A stretch of 64,000 nt of DNA from Nannocystis exedens (lineage in GTDB: Bacteria; Myxococcota_A; Polyangia; Nannocystales; Nannocystaceae). How positions within the stretch are numbered: the stretch's first letter is position 1; each line of letters opens with the position of its first letter. Below, piece after piece: positions 8,796-15,806 of this stretch. The DNA lies in contig NZ_NETK01000001.1 of the NCBI RefSeq assembly GCF_002343915.1, positions 5,160,001-5,224,000 on the forward strand, in the 5' to 3' direction. Below the pieces are notes generated by a model that worked only from the letters and a program-made list of their open reading frames with translations, ran no database searches and was not told the origin of the DNA. The translations under genes were made by a program, and so were the position numbers.

Positions 8796-8823
8796 TGTCC
8801 CGAAGGGCATGTCCGATGGGACG
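8796..8823. repeat. 14-bp palindromic array, 2 units
   Basis: TGTCCCGAAGGGCA and TGTCCGATGGGACG are contiguous between the E3 gene and the decayed phosphatase that converges on it. Confidence 0.75.
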
Positions 8824-8843
8824 TGCAGTCGGGCGGCTCGGGG

Positions 8844-9160
8844 TTATCCGGGCCGGGGGGGCTCGACGGCCGCGAGGGCGCGGAGCCGGGCCGGTTCGAG
8901 GCGGATGCCGGGGCGCACGCGCTGCAGCAGGGCGAGGGCTTCGGCGGGGCCGGCGCCAGGCCGCGGAGCAGGAGGAGCGCCGCGGTGAAGGTGCCGGTGC
9001 GGCCGTGGCCCTGGGCGCAGTGGATGAAGAGCGTCTGCGAGGAGGCGGCCAGTTCTTCGATCAGGGCGCGGAACTCGGCGGGGTCGGAGAGGCTGGCGTC
9101 GAGGGTGGGTAGCGAACGATACACAGCGACGCCGCGTACATGCGCTGCCCTGGAATGCAT
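8844..9160 (-). pseudogene. Truncated, frameshifted dual-specificity-type phosphatase
   Basis: The minus strand reads MHSRAAHVRG..., then YRSLPTLDAS and the cysteine-phosphatase signature HCAQGHGRTG, as in bacterial dual-specificity phosphatases. After LLLLRGLAPAP the frame breaks near 8955-8965. A +1 shift restores the expected ending EALALLQRVRPGIRLEPA and a stop at 8844-8846. The usual N-terminal part of the domain is missing: the only start, ATG 9160, overlaps the upstream amidotransferase stop (TGATG). Truncation at one end and a frameshift at the other make it a likely relic. An assembly indel could explain the frameshift but not the missing N-terminus. Confidence 0.65.
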
Positions 9161-10038
9161 CAGTGGGTGCGGCGGTCGACGGGCTGGCCGGCGTGGAAGC
9201 GTTGCATCTGCATGCGGCCGTCGGCGCCGACCATGTCGCCGGGGGCGAGCGGGATCCACACGTTGTCGCCGTGGAGCGGCTCGCTCGAGAAGATCAGGTG
9301 ACTGACGAAGCCGCGTTCGGGCGGGGGCGGGCGCTCGCACTCGCCGGAGTAGAAGGCGCAGGTCTCACGTTCGGGGCAGCGCTGCTTGTGGGCGCTGAAG
9401 TAGAGCTGCTTGCCGCCCTGGTGGCCGAGCATGACGTGGCCGTTGGTGAGGACGAAGGTCAGGTAGGTGTCGTGTGGGGGCCCCTCGTTGTCGGGGTTGC
9501 AGGGGCCGACGAGCGACTCGATCTCGGCGAGGGCCTCGCGGGCGGCGCTGGCGACCTCGGCGAGCGGGAAGCCGGGCCGGTGCAGCTCGTGGCGCTGGGC
9601 CATCTTGCCGAGGATCAGATAGAACAGGACCTCGCTGTCGGTCTTGCCGAGGATGAAGCGGCGCAAGATCGGCGGGACGCGGGCGACGAGCTGGTCGCGG
9701 ACGCCGTCGAAGCCGGCGATGTTGCCGTTGTGGGCGAACACCCAGGCGCCGAACTGGAACGGGTGGGTGTTGATGGTCGACAGCTCGCCCTGGGTGGCCT
9801 TGCGAATGTGCGCGAGGACGGTCTCCGAGGTGACGATGCCGGAGAGGTGGCGGAACAGGTGGTCGCTGACGGCCGCGGAGGCGCTCTTGATGACGTGCGG
9901 GGCGTTGGCGACGTAATAGGCGACGCCCCAGCCGTCGGGGTGTCGGCAGCTCTGCTGCATCAAGGCGTTGTCGGCACTGACGAGGCTCCGGTGGACACCA
10001 CTCTGCATGACGGAGCGAAAGCCGAAGATCCGACACAT
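9160..10038 (-). CDS. Class II glutamine amidotransferase (YafJ-like)
   Basis: The 292-aa product starts MCRIFGF, so Cys2 becomes the N-terminal nucleophile after Met removal. Other Ntn-amidotransferase marks are RHPDGWGVAYY, HIRKATQGE, THPFQFG and the oxyanion-type FAHNGNIAGF. Family members hydrolyse glutamine or related amides; no synthase domain is attached, as in YafJ/YwrG-type proteins. The ATG at 10038 is chosen because it places Cys at position 2; a longer frame upstream lacks family similarity. It lies divergent from an acyl-CoA dehydrogenase and upstream of a decayed phosphatase. The physiological substrate is unknown. Confidence 0.9.
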   Translation of the reverse strand: MCRIFGFRSVMQSGVHRSLVSADNALMQQSCRHPDGWGVAYYVANAPHVIKSASAAVSDHLFRHLSGIVTSETVLAHIRKATQGELSTINTHPFQFGAWVFAHNGNIAGFDGVRDQLVARVPPILRRFILGKTDSEVLFYLILGKMAQRHELHRPGFPLAEVASAAREALAEIESLVGPCNPDNEGPPHDTYLTFVLTNGHVMLGHQGGKQLYFSAHKQRCPERETCAFYSGECERPPPPERGFVSHLIFSSEPLHGDNVWIPLAPGDMVGADGRMQMQRFHAGQPVDRRTH

Positions 10039-10279
10039 GGAAGGTTGTTTCGAGGATAGCAGACGCCGGACGCTCAGGGAGCGCCGCGGCCGCCGCGGGC
10101 CCGAAGGGCTGCCGGATCCGGCAACGTGTTGCCGTGCGCGCACGAGCGCGAGGCCGCGGCGCGGCTGACGTGGTCCGCCGCAAGGCCCCGCGGCACGCCC
10201 GGGAACGGCGTTGACAAGCTGATCGGGATCGGACTACGACGGGCTTCATGCCGGCACGTGTCCGGCGATCGAGGCCGAC
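10039..10279. other. Divergent intergenic region, no feature recognised
   Basis: This 241-bp gap separates the amidotransferase and acyl-CoA dehydrogenase starts. No 14-bp palindromic unit, small gene or clear promoter was seen. Confidence 0.5.
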
Positions 10280-12106
10280 GTGATCACCGCCCAGAATCAC
10301 TACAAGAGCAACTTGCGCGACATCTTCTTCAATCTGTTCGAGGTCCTGAAGATCCAGGAAAACACGCTCGGCAAGGGCGTCTATTCGCACATGGACGAAG
10401 AGACAGTCCGCTCGACGCTCGAGGGCTACGAGGAGTTCTGCCAGAAGGAGCTGGCGCCGTCGTGGGCGCTGTCGGACCGGATCCCGCTCGAGCTCGACAA
10501 GGAGACCGGCACCGTCAAGCTGCCGCCGCCGGTGGCGCGCTCGATCCGCACGTCGCTCGAGCAAGGCTGGCCGCTGCTCAACCTGCCCGAGCACCTCGGC
10601 GGCAGCGGCGCGCCGCCGTCGGTCGCGTGGGCCGCGTTCGAGCTGACGGCCGGCTCCAACGCCGCGGTGGCGTTCTACCTGTTCGGGCCGCTCATCGCCC
10701 ACATCATCGACCGTCTCGGCACCGAGGAGCAGCGCAAGCGGTTCGCCAAGCCGATGATCGACGGCCACTGGGGCGGCTCGATGGTGCTGACGGAGCCCGA
10801 CGCGGGCTCGGACGTCGGCGCGGGCCGCACGAAGGCGCGCCAGGTCGAGGGCGGGGTGTGGGAGATCGAGGGCGTCAAGCGCTTCATCACCAACGGTGAC
10901 TTCGACGCCGCCGAGAACATCGTGCACCTGGTGCTGGCGCGCCCCGAAGGCGCGGGGCCGGGGACGAAGGGGCTGTCGATGTTCATCGTGCCCAAGTTCT
11001 GGGTGAACGAGGACGGCAGCCTCGGCGAGCGCAACGGGGTCTACTGCACCAACATCGAGCACAAGATGGGGATCAAGGCGTCGGCGACCTGCGAGCTGAC
11101 GTTCGGCGAGCGTCACCCGGCCCGCGGCTTCCTGGTCGGCGAGGTCCACGACGGCATCCGCCAGATGTTCCACGTCATCGAGCACGCGCGCATGGCCGTG
11201 GGCGCGAAGTCGATGGCGACGCTGTCGACGGCGTACCTCAATGCGCTCGAGTTCGCGAAGATCCGCGTGCAGGGCCCGGACCTGCTGCGCGCGACCGACA
11301 AGACGGCGCCCCGCGTGCGGATCATCGAGCACCCCGACGTGCGCCGGATGCTGATGCTGCAGAAGGCCTTCGCCGAGGGCATGCGCGCGCTGACGCTGTT
11401 CACGGCGTCGGTGCAGGACGCGGTCGAGCTCAAGGGCGGCCACGGCAGCGCCGACAGCGACGACCTCGACAAGCTCAACGACCTGCTGCTGCCGCTGGTG
11501 AAGGGCTACTGCTCGGAGAAGGTGTACGAGCTGCTGGCGGTGTCGCTGCAGACGTACGGCGGCTCGGGCTACTGCCAGGACTACCCGATCGAGCAGTACA
11601 TCCGCGACCAGAAGATCGACTCGCTCTACGAGGGCACGACGCACATCCAGGCGCTCGACCTGTTCTTCCGCAAGATCGTGCGCGACGGCGGGTCGACGCT
11701 GCGCAGCCTGATGGGCCGCATCGAGGCGACGCTCGGCGAGATCGACGCGAAGGGGCCGCTGGCGGTCGAGCACGCCGCGATGTCGCGGGCGCTGGCCGAC
11801 CTGCAGGGCATCTACATGACGATGCCGGCGAAGCTGCAGGAGTCGCTCTACCACGTCGGCTTCCAGGGCAACCGGATCCTGTTCGCCACCGCCGAGGTGG
11901 TGATCGGCTGGCTGCTGCTGCGCCAGGCCGCGGTGGCGGCCGCGCGCCGCGAGACGGCGACCGACAAGGACCGCGACTTCTATCAGGGGAAGCTGGCGGC
12001 CGTCCGCTTCTACGCCCGCAACGTGCTGCCGGGGATCACGCTGACGCGCAAGCTGATCGAGCAGGGGACGCTCGAGCTGCTCGAGGTGCCCGAGTCGGCG
12101 TTCTGA
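10280..12106 (+). CDS. Acyl-CoA dehydrogenase (DmdC-like long form)
   Basis: The 608-aa product is of the extended acyl-CoA dehydrogenase type typified by 3-methylmercaptopropionyl-CoA dehydrogenase. It starts YKSNLRDIFFNLFEV, has the FAD/substrate loop TEPDAGSDVG, GVKRFITNGDF, and the C-terminal YGGSGYCQDYPIEQYIRDQKI with the catalytic-region YEGTTHIQALDL. It oxidises an acyl-CoA to the 2-enoyl-CoA with FAD. The GTG start at 10280 was chosen from the conserved N-terminus; no strong ribosome binding site is visible. DMSP metabolism is not implied, since no demethylase or other dmd gene is near. A fatty or branched acyl-CoA substrate is equally likely. Confidence 0.9.
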   Translation: MITAQNHYKSNLRDIFFNLFEVLKIQENTLGKGVYSHMDEETVRSTLEGYEEFCQKELAPSWALSDRIPLELDKETGTVKLPPPVARSIRTSLEQGWPLLNLPEHLGGSGAPPSVAWAAFELTAGSNAAVAFYLFGPLIAHIIDRLGTEEQRKRFAKPMIDGHWGGSMVLTEPDAGSDVGAGRTKARQVEGGVWEIEGVKRFITNGDFDAAENIVHLVLARPEGAGPGTKGLSMFIVPKFWVNEDGSLGERNGVYCTNIEHKMGIKASATCELTFGERHPARGFLVGEVHDGIRQMFHVIEHARMAVGAKSMATLSTAYLNALEFAKIRVQGPDLLRATDKTAPRVRIIEHPDVRRMLMLQKAFAEGMRALTLFTASVQDAVELKGGHGSADSDDLDKLNDLLLPLVKGYCSEKVYELLAVSLQTYGGSGYCQDYPIEQYIRDQKIDSLYEGTTHIQALDLFFRKIVRDGGSTLRSLMGRIEATLGEIDAKGPLAVEHAAMSRALADLQGIYMTMPAKLQESLYHVGFQGNRILFATAEVVIGWLLLRQAAVAAARRETATDKDRDFYQGKLAAVRFYARNVLPGITLTRKLIEQGTLELLEVPESAF

Positions 12107-12117
12107 GGCAGTCGCGC

Positions 12118-12148
12118 GGGCGCGGCCGCGAAGGTGTGGGCCGCGCCC
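12118..12148 (+). terminator. GC-rich hairpin after the acyl-CoA dehydrogenase
   Basis: A perfect 10-bp stem GGGCGCGGCC / GGCCGCGCCC with an 11-base loop starts 12 bases after the stop codon. There is no T tract, so it would be a hairpin-only or Rho-assisted terminator. Confidence 0.5.
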
Positions 12149-12296
12149 GTCGGTGGCGAGCTGCGGCGTAGCAGAGGCTCGAGGGCGTTCGACTCCGCGA
12201 CGCAGGGTCGCAGGGCGGGCGCTCACGCGTATCGCTCGCTCGCCCGCTCGGCGGGGGGCGCACGCGTGCGCGGGACTTGCTACTCTTCGCGCGACC

Positions 12297-13067
12297 ATGA
12301 CTCACCGCGCTCCGCTCGTCCTCTCGCTCCTCGTGTTCGCTTGTCAGAATCCGGCAGGGCCGCCGGCGGCCAAGTCGGGGCCGGAGGTCAAGGCGACCGA
12401 GCCGCCGGCGAAGAGCGACCCGCACGCGGCGGGTCCACACGCGGCGAGCCCACACGCCGGCGATCCCCACGCGGGCAATCCCCACGCGGGCGGGCCGCAC
12501 GGAGCGGCGGGGCCGGCGGCGGAAACGTCGCGGCCGCCGCGGGAGGCGGTCAATCCGCACCCCGTGACGCCCAGCGGGAAGACCCGCGAGGAGGTGGTTC
12601 CAGGGCTGAACTACAAGGTGCCGGAGGAGTGGACGCGCAAGCCGGGCACGTCGGCGATGCGCCTGGCCGAGTTCACGCTGCCGGGCCCGGGCGGCGACGC
12701 AGAGCTGGCGGTGTACCGCTTCGCGGGCGGCGGCGGCGACGCCAAGTCGAACGTCCACCGCTGGCGCACACAGTTCGCGAAGTCCGACGGGTCGCCGCTC
12801 GGTGACAACGACGGCGAGGTGCAGGAGGTGTCGAAGCCGCCGCTCAAGCTGACGCTGGTCGACCTCAGCGGGACGTACATCGCCCAGGTGACGCCCGGAG
12901 CGTCGGAGCGCTACAACGACCCGAACTACCGCATGCTGGCGGCGATCGTCGAGGGCGCCGGCGACCCGTACTTTTTCAAGGCGGTCGGCCCGGAGACGAC
13001 GCTGGCGGTGTGGAAGCCGACGTTCACGACGTTCGCCGACGCGATCACGGTCGTGCCGGCGAAGTGA
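12297..13067 (+). CDS. Lipoprotein with His-Ala-Gly repeat tether, unknown function
   Basis: The 256-aa product has a short signal peptide with lipobox VFAC at about Cys17 and a linker made of PHAG-type repeats (PHAAGPHAASPHAGDPHAGN) followed by an Ala/Pro segment. A globular C-terminal domain of about 170 aa then begins near VVPGLNYKVPEEWTRKP. The PEEW-type opening and the closing FTTFADAITVVPAK resemble small secreted domains that are often annotated only as hypothetical in myxobacteria. The His-rich linker could bind metal, which is speculation. The ATG at 12297 is chosen over longer upstream frames because it places the signal peptide at the N-terminus. Confidence 0.75.
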   Translation: MTHRAPLVLSLLVFACQNPAGPPAAKSGPEVKATEPPAKSDPHAAGPHAASPHAGDPHAGNPHAGGPHGAAGPAAETSRPPREAVNPHPVTPSGKTREEVVPGLNYKVPEEWTRKPGTSAMRLAEFTLPGPGGDAELAVYRFAGGGGDAKSNVHRWRTQFAKSDGSPLGDNDGEVQEVSKPPLKLTLVDLSGTYIAQVTPGASERYNDPNYRMLAAIVEGAGDPYFFKAVGPETTLAVWKPTFTTFADAITVVPAK

Positions 13068-13144
13068 GAGCGCGGTGCGGCCCCGGCGGCTCGTCGGGCC
13101 GTGGAAAGCTGGCGCGGGTTGAGTCGGCGCCACGGCGGCGAGGC

Positions 13145-13220
13145 TGTCTTTGCAGACATGTCATTCGCGCCGGCAGGACCGCGCGGCGCGAGGCTGTGAC
13201 GGGACACGCCCCCGAGGACA
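13145..13220. repeat. 14-bp palindromic units, one perfect and degenerate followers
   Basis: TGTCTTTGCAGACA (13145-13158) is a perfect unit with a covarying innermost T-A pair in place of C-G. Degenerate relatives follow to 13220, including CGCCCCCGAGGACA. The array lies between convergent genes. Confidence 0.6.
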
Positions 13221-13287
13221 CGTAACTCGCGGCCCGCGGCTTCGCGCCAGGGCCCATCGTGCCGGCGGGTCGAGGCCGTGATGGACA

Positions 13288-13301
13288 TGTCCATGAGGAC
13301 A
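13288..13301. repeat. 14-bp palindromic unit
   Basis: TGTCCATGAGGACA is a perfect 5-bp stem with loop ATGA, flanked by GGACA and TGTGG half-units, 17 bases downstream of the 3' end of the minus-strand gene that stops at 13318. Confidence 0.7.
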
Positions 13302-13317
13302 TGTGGTTCGCGCGGCT

Positions 13318-13914
13318 TCAGGCCTGGGCCCACAGGGCGGTGAAGGCGGCGACCTCGGCGTCGAGGAGGATGTCGAGGTCGGGGCGGTCGTTCATGCAGA
13401 GGAGGCGCTTGCGGCGGACGTCGAGGACGGCGACCGCGGCGTCGCGCGGGGTCTGCTCGCGGAGGACGCGGGCCATGAGCCGCGCGGCGATGTCCGAGAG
13501 GGTGTGCGGCAGCGGATCCTCTTTGAAGTAGAGCTTGATGAGGTGCGGGCGGCCGTCGATCTCGAGGCCGAGCTCGGGATTGACGCTGATCGGCAGGCCC
13601 TGCAGATAGCCGATCTGCCAGCCGGGCTCGAACCACTCGATCCGCCGCTGACCCCACCAGCCGAGGTACGCGTCGGCGATGTTGTCGAAGCGACCGCTGG
13701 CGTTCGCTCGCGCGAGGTGGACGCGGAGCTCCCACTTGTCCCCGGCGGCCGCGTGGGTGCGAATGATGGCCTCGCGCACGGGCCGGTAGAGGTCGCAAGT
13801 GGCAGAGTACGGGCCGCGGTGCTTGATCTCGCGCACCTTGGCCAGCTTGCCCGTCATGCTGGGCCGGCCGACGAAGTCGACGAAGTCGGTCAACGAGATG
13901 CGAGTCGAATCCAT
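13318..13914 (-). CDS. Conserved-looking protein of unknown function
   Basis: The 198-aa soluble product starts MDSTRISLTDFVDFVGRP. I do not recognise a family. It has a mixed alpha/beta composition, a Trp-rich centre (YLGWWGQRRIEWFEPGW) and a segment GLEIDGRPHLIKLYFKEDPL that looks like a beta-hairpin followed by a helix. There is no signal peptide or membrane segment. It stands alone: palindromic units follow its 3' end and a repeat-rich region lies upstream. The coding call rests on length, the absence of a better frame and normal codon bias. Confidence 0.72.
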   Translation of the reverse strand: MDSTRISLTDFVDFVGRPSMTGKLAKVREIKHRGPYSATCDLYRPVREAIIRTHAAAGDKWELRVHLARANASGRFDNIADAYLGWWGQRRIEWFEPGWQIGYLQGLPISVNPELGLEIDGRPHLIKLYFKEDPLPHTLSDIAARLMARVLREQTPRDAAVAVLDVRRKRLLCMNDRPDLDILLDAEVAAFTALWAQA

Positions 13915-14508
13915 GCGCTCCCCTCAGTCGAGGAGGAACGTAGGGGATGGTTTTGATCCGCTGCGGATCAAGCCTGCGCGGCTGTATAGCCGCGAATTCG
14001 GGCCGCCTTCACGAGGGCTCGGGCGCTTATCCGGTTCAGATCAGGTGGCCGTGAATAGCGCGGTGAAGGAATGCGCGGACGCGACGAGGCGAGCGGCGCG
14101 GAGAACGATGTGCGCGACTGCGAGTACACAGGGCAGCACAGCGGAAGGAAGCACGTGGCGCTGCGCGCAACGAGAGCGATGGGCCGGCAAACTTCCAGGC
14201 CGAAGCGCGGAGGGCAGGGGGCCGAAGCACGGAGGGTGGCGAGCGCGGACGAGGGGGAGGTTGCGAGAGCGGGGGGCCGCCGAAGTCGCGGGGCCGAAGC
14301 ACGGAGGGTGGCGAGCGCGGACGAGGGGGAGGTTGCGAGCTTCTCCGAGAGCGACGGGGGCCGAAGCGAGGGTGGCGAGCGCTTACGAGGAGAGGTCGCG
14401 GGCTTCACGGAGAGCGATGGGCCGACGAAGGTTGCGGGGGCCGGAGCGCGGAGGCGGCGGGCGCCCGCCGGCGTGGACGTGGAGCGGCACCAGGGCAGGC
14501 CGGCGGGC
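13915..14508. repeat. Tandem-repeat region between two minus-strand genes
   Basis: A 50-bp block opening GGGGCCGAAGCACGGAGGGT is repeated without change at 14217 and 14290 (73-bp period). Further decayed copies follow to about 14400 and an earlier partial one lies near 14195. No gene is supported. The region holds the promoter of the gene at 13318-13914. Confidence 0.65.
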
Positions 14509-14949
14509 TCAGGCGCAGCGGGCACACTGGCCCTTGATGAGGATCTCGGAGATGTTGCCGACGACGGACTTGTTCGAGCCGGGCGCGGGGGTGAGCTTGA
14601 CGCGGACGGTCGAGAGGCAGGTGACCTCGCCGCACTGCGTGCAGACGAAGTGCGGGTGCTCGGGGTGATGGGCCTCGCGGGCGCGCAGCTCGAAGCGCCA
14701 GACGTTGTCGCCGAGGTTGATGCGGTTGAGCAGGCCGGCGCGGGTGAGGTCGATGAGGTTGCGGTAGAGGGTGGCGGCGTCGAAGCCGTGGTGCGCGAGG
14801 GCCTCGACGAGCTCGCCGTGGCTGGAGGGGGTGCCGGTGCCGTGGAGGTGCTCGAGGACGGCGATCCGGGGGCCGGTGACGCGGAGGCCGGCCTCGCGGA
14901 TGGCGTCGCGCAGGTGGTCGAGCGAGGCGCGGGCTTTGGGGCGCGGCAT
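14509..14949 (-). CDS. Fur-family metalloregulator
   Basis: The 146-aa product has the Fur winged helix (GLRVTGPRIAVLEHL, SHGELVEAL, FDAATLYRNLIDLTRAGLL), the His/Cys metal segment HHPEHPHFVCTQC and a second pair CARC at the extreme C-terminus, giving a CxxC...CxxC structural zinc site. It probably represses or activates metal- or peroxide-responsive genes. The DNA-recognition helix reads AATLYRNL, as in Fur/PerR. It lies divergent from dcd with 105 bp between them. A second Fur paralogue, encoded at 59249-59758, is longer and clearly different, so the two likely sense different signals (Fur, Zur or PerR type cannot be decided). Confidence 0.9.
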   Translation of the reverse strand: MPRPKARASLDHLRDAIREAGLRVTGPRIAVLEHLHGTGTPSSHGELVEALAHHGFDAATLYRNLIDLTRAGLLNRINLGDNVWRFELRAREAHHPEHPHFVCTQCGEVTCLSTVRVKLTPAPGSNKSVVGNISEILIKGQCARCA

Positions 14950-15054
14950 GCCGCAAGAGAATACACCGGCGGCCCAGCCGCAGCAGCAGGCCAGGGGCGG
15001 GCTCACGCGGGCCTTTCGGTGAAGCGGCCGGAGCTGTGGTATGCGGGGCCCGCC

Positions 15055-15621
15055 ATGACGATCAAGTCTGACCGCTGGATCCGCCAGATGTCGCAGGAGC
15101 ACCGGATGATCGAGCCGTTCGAGCCGTACCAGGTGCGCGAGCGGGAGGGGCAGCGCGTGGTGTCGTTCGGGACGTCGAGCTACGGCTACGATGTCCGCTG
15201 CGCGCCCGAGTTCAAGATCTTCACGAACATCAACTCGGCGGTGGTCGACCCGAAAGACTTCCAGCGCAACAGCTTCGTCGACTTCACGGGCGACGTGTGC
15301 ATCATCCCGCCCAACTCGTTCGCCCTGGCCCGCACCGTCGAGTACTTCCGGATCCCCCGCGACGTGCTCGTGATCTGCCTCGGCAAGTCGACGTACGCGC
15401 GCTGCGGGATCATCGTCAACGTGACGCCGCTCGAGCCCGAGTGGGAGGGCCACGTGACGCTCGAGTTCTCGAACACGACGCCGCTGCCGGCCAAGATCTA
15501 CGCCAACGAAGGCGTGGCGCAGATGCTGTTCTTCCAGTCCGACGAGGCGTGCCAGACGTCGTACGCGGATCGCGGCGGGAAGTACCAGGGCCAGCGCGGC
15601 GTGACGCTGCCGCAGGCCTGA
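15055..15621 (+). CDS. dcd: dCTP deaminase
   Basis: The 188-aa product is the right length for dCTP deaminase. It contains SYGYDVRCAPEFKIF, the nucleotide-binding GKSTYARCGIIVNVTPLEPEWEG with the catalytic Glu, and ends with KYQGQRGVTLP, the C-terminal lid that closes over the triphosphate. It deaminates dCTP to dUTP for thymidylate synthesis. ATG 15055 is chosen because the protein begins MTIKSDRWIRQMS, the family N-terminus; the open frame upstream is antisense to the Fur gene. It is monocistronic and convergent with pbpC. Confidence 0.96.
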   Translation: MTIKSDRWIRQMSQEHRMIEPFEPYQVREREGQRVVSFGTSSYGYDVRCAPEFKIFTNINSAVVDPKDFQRNSFVDFTGDVCIIPPNSFALARTVEYFRIPRDVLVICLGKSTYARCGIIVNVTPLEPEWEGHVTLEFSNTTPLPAKIYANEGVAQMLFFQSDEACQTSYADRGGKYQGQRGVTLPQA

Positions 15622-15750
15622 GGTGCTCGTCGAGCGCGGGGGCTCGGCGAGCTCGGACGTGGGCTTCCGGGCCCGTGGGGGGGCTCGGGGGCCCGCGACG
15701 CGAGGGGCGGCGACGAGCTCGCCGACAGCGAGTTGGGCATCGGTCGTAGA

Positions 15751-15792
15751 GAGCTTTCAGGGCATGTTCATGAGGACATGCTCCAAAAGACT
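15751..15792. repeat. 14-bp palindromic array, 3 units
   Basis: GAGCTTTCAGGGCA (degenerate), TGTTCATGAGGACA and TGCTCCAAAAGACT run at exact 14-bp steps between the convergent dcd and pbpC genes. Confidence 0.68.
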
Positions 15793-15806
15793 GCCGAGCG
15801 CCCGGC

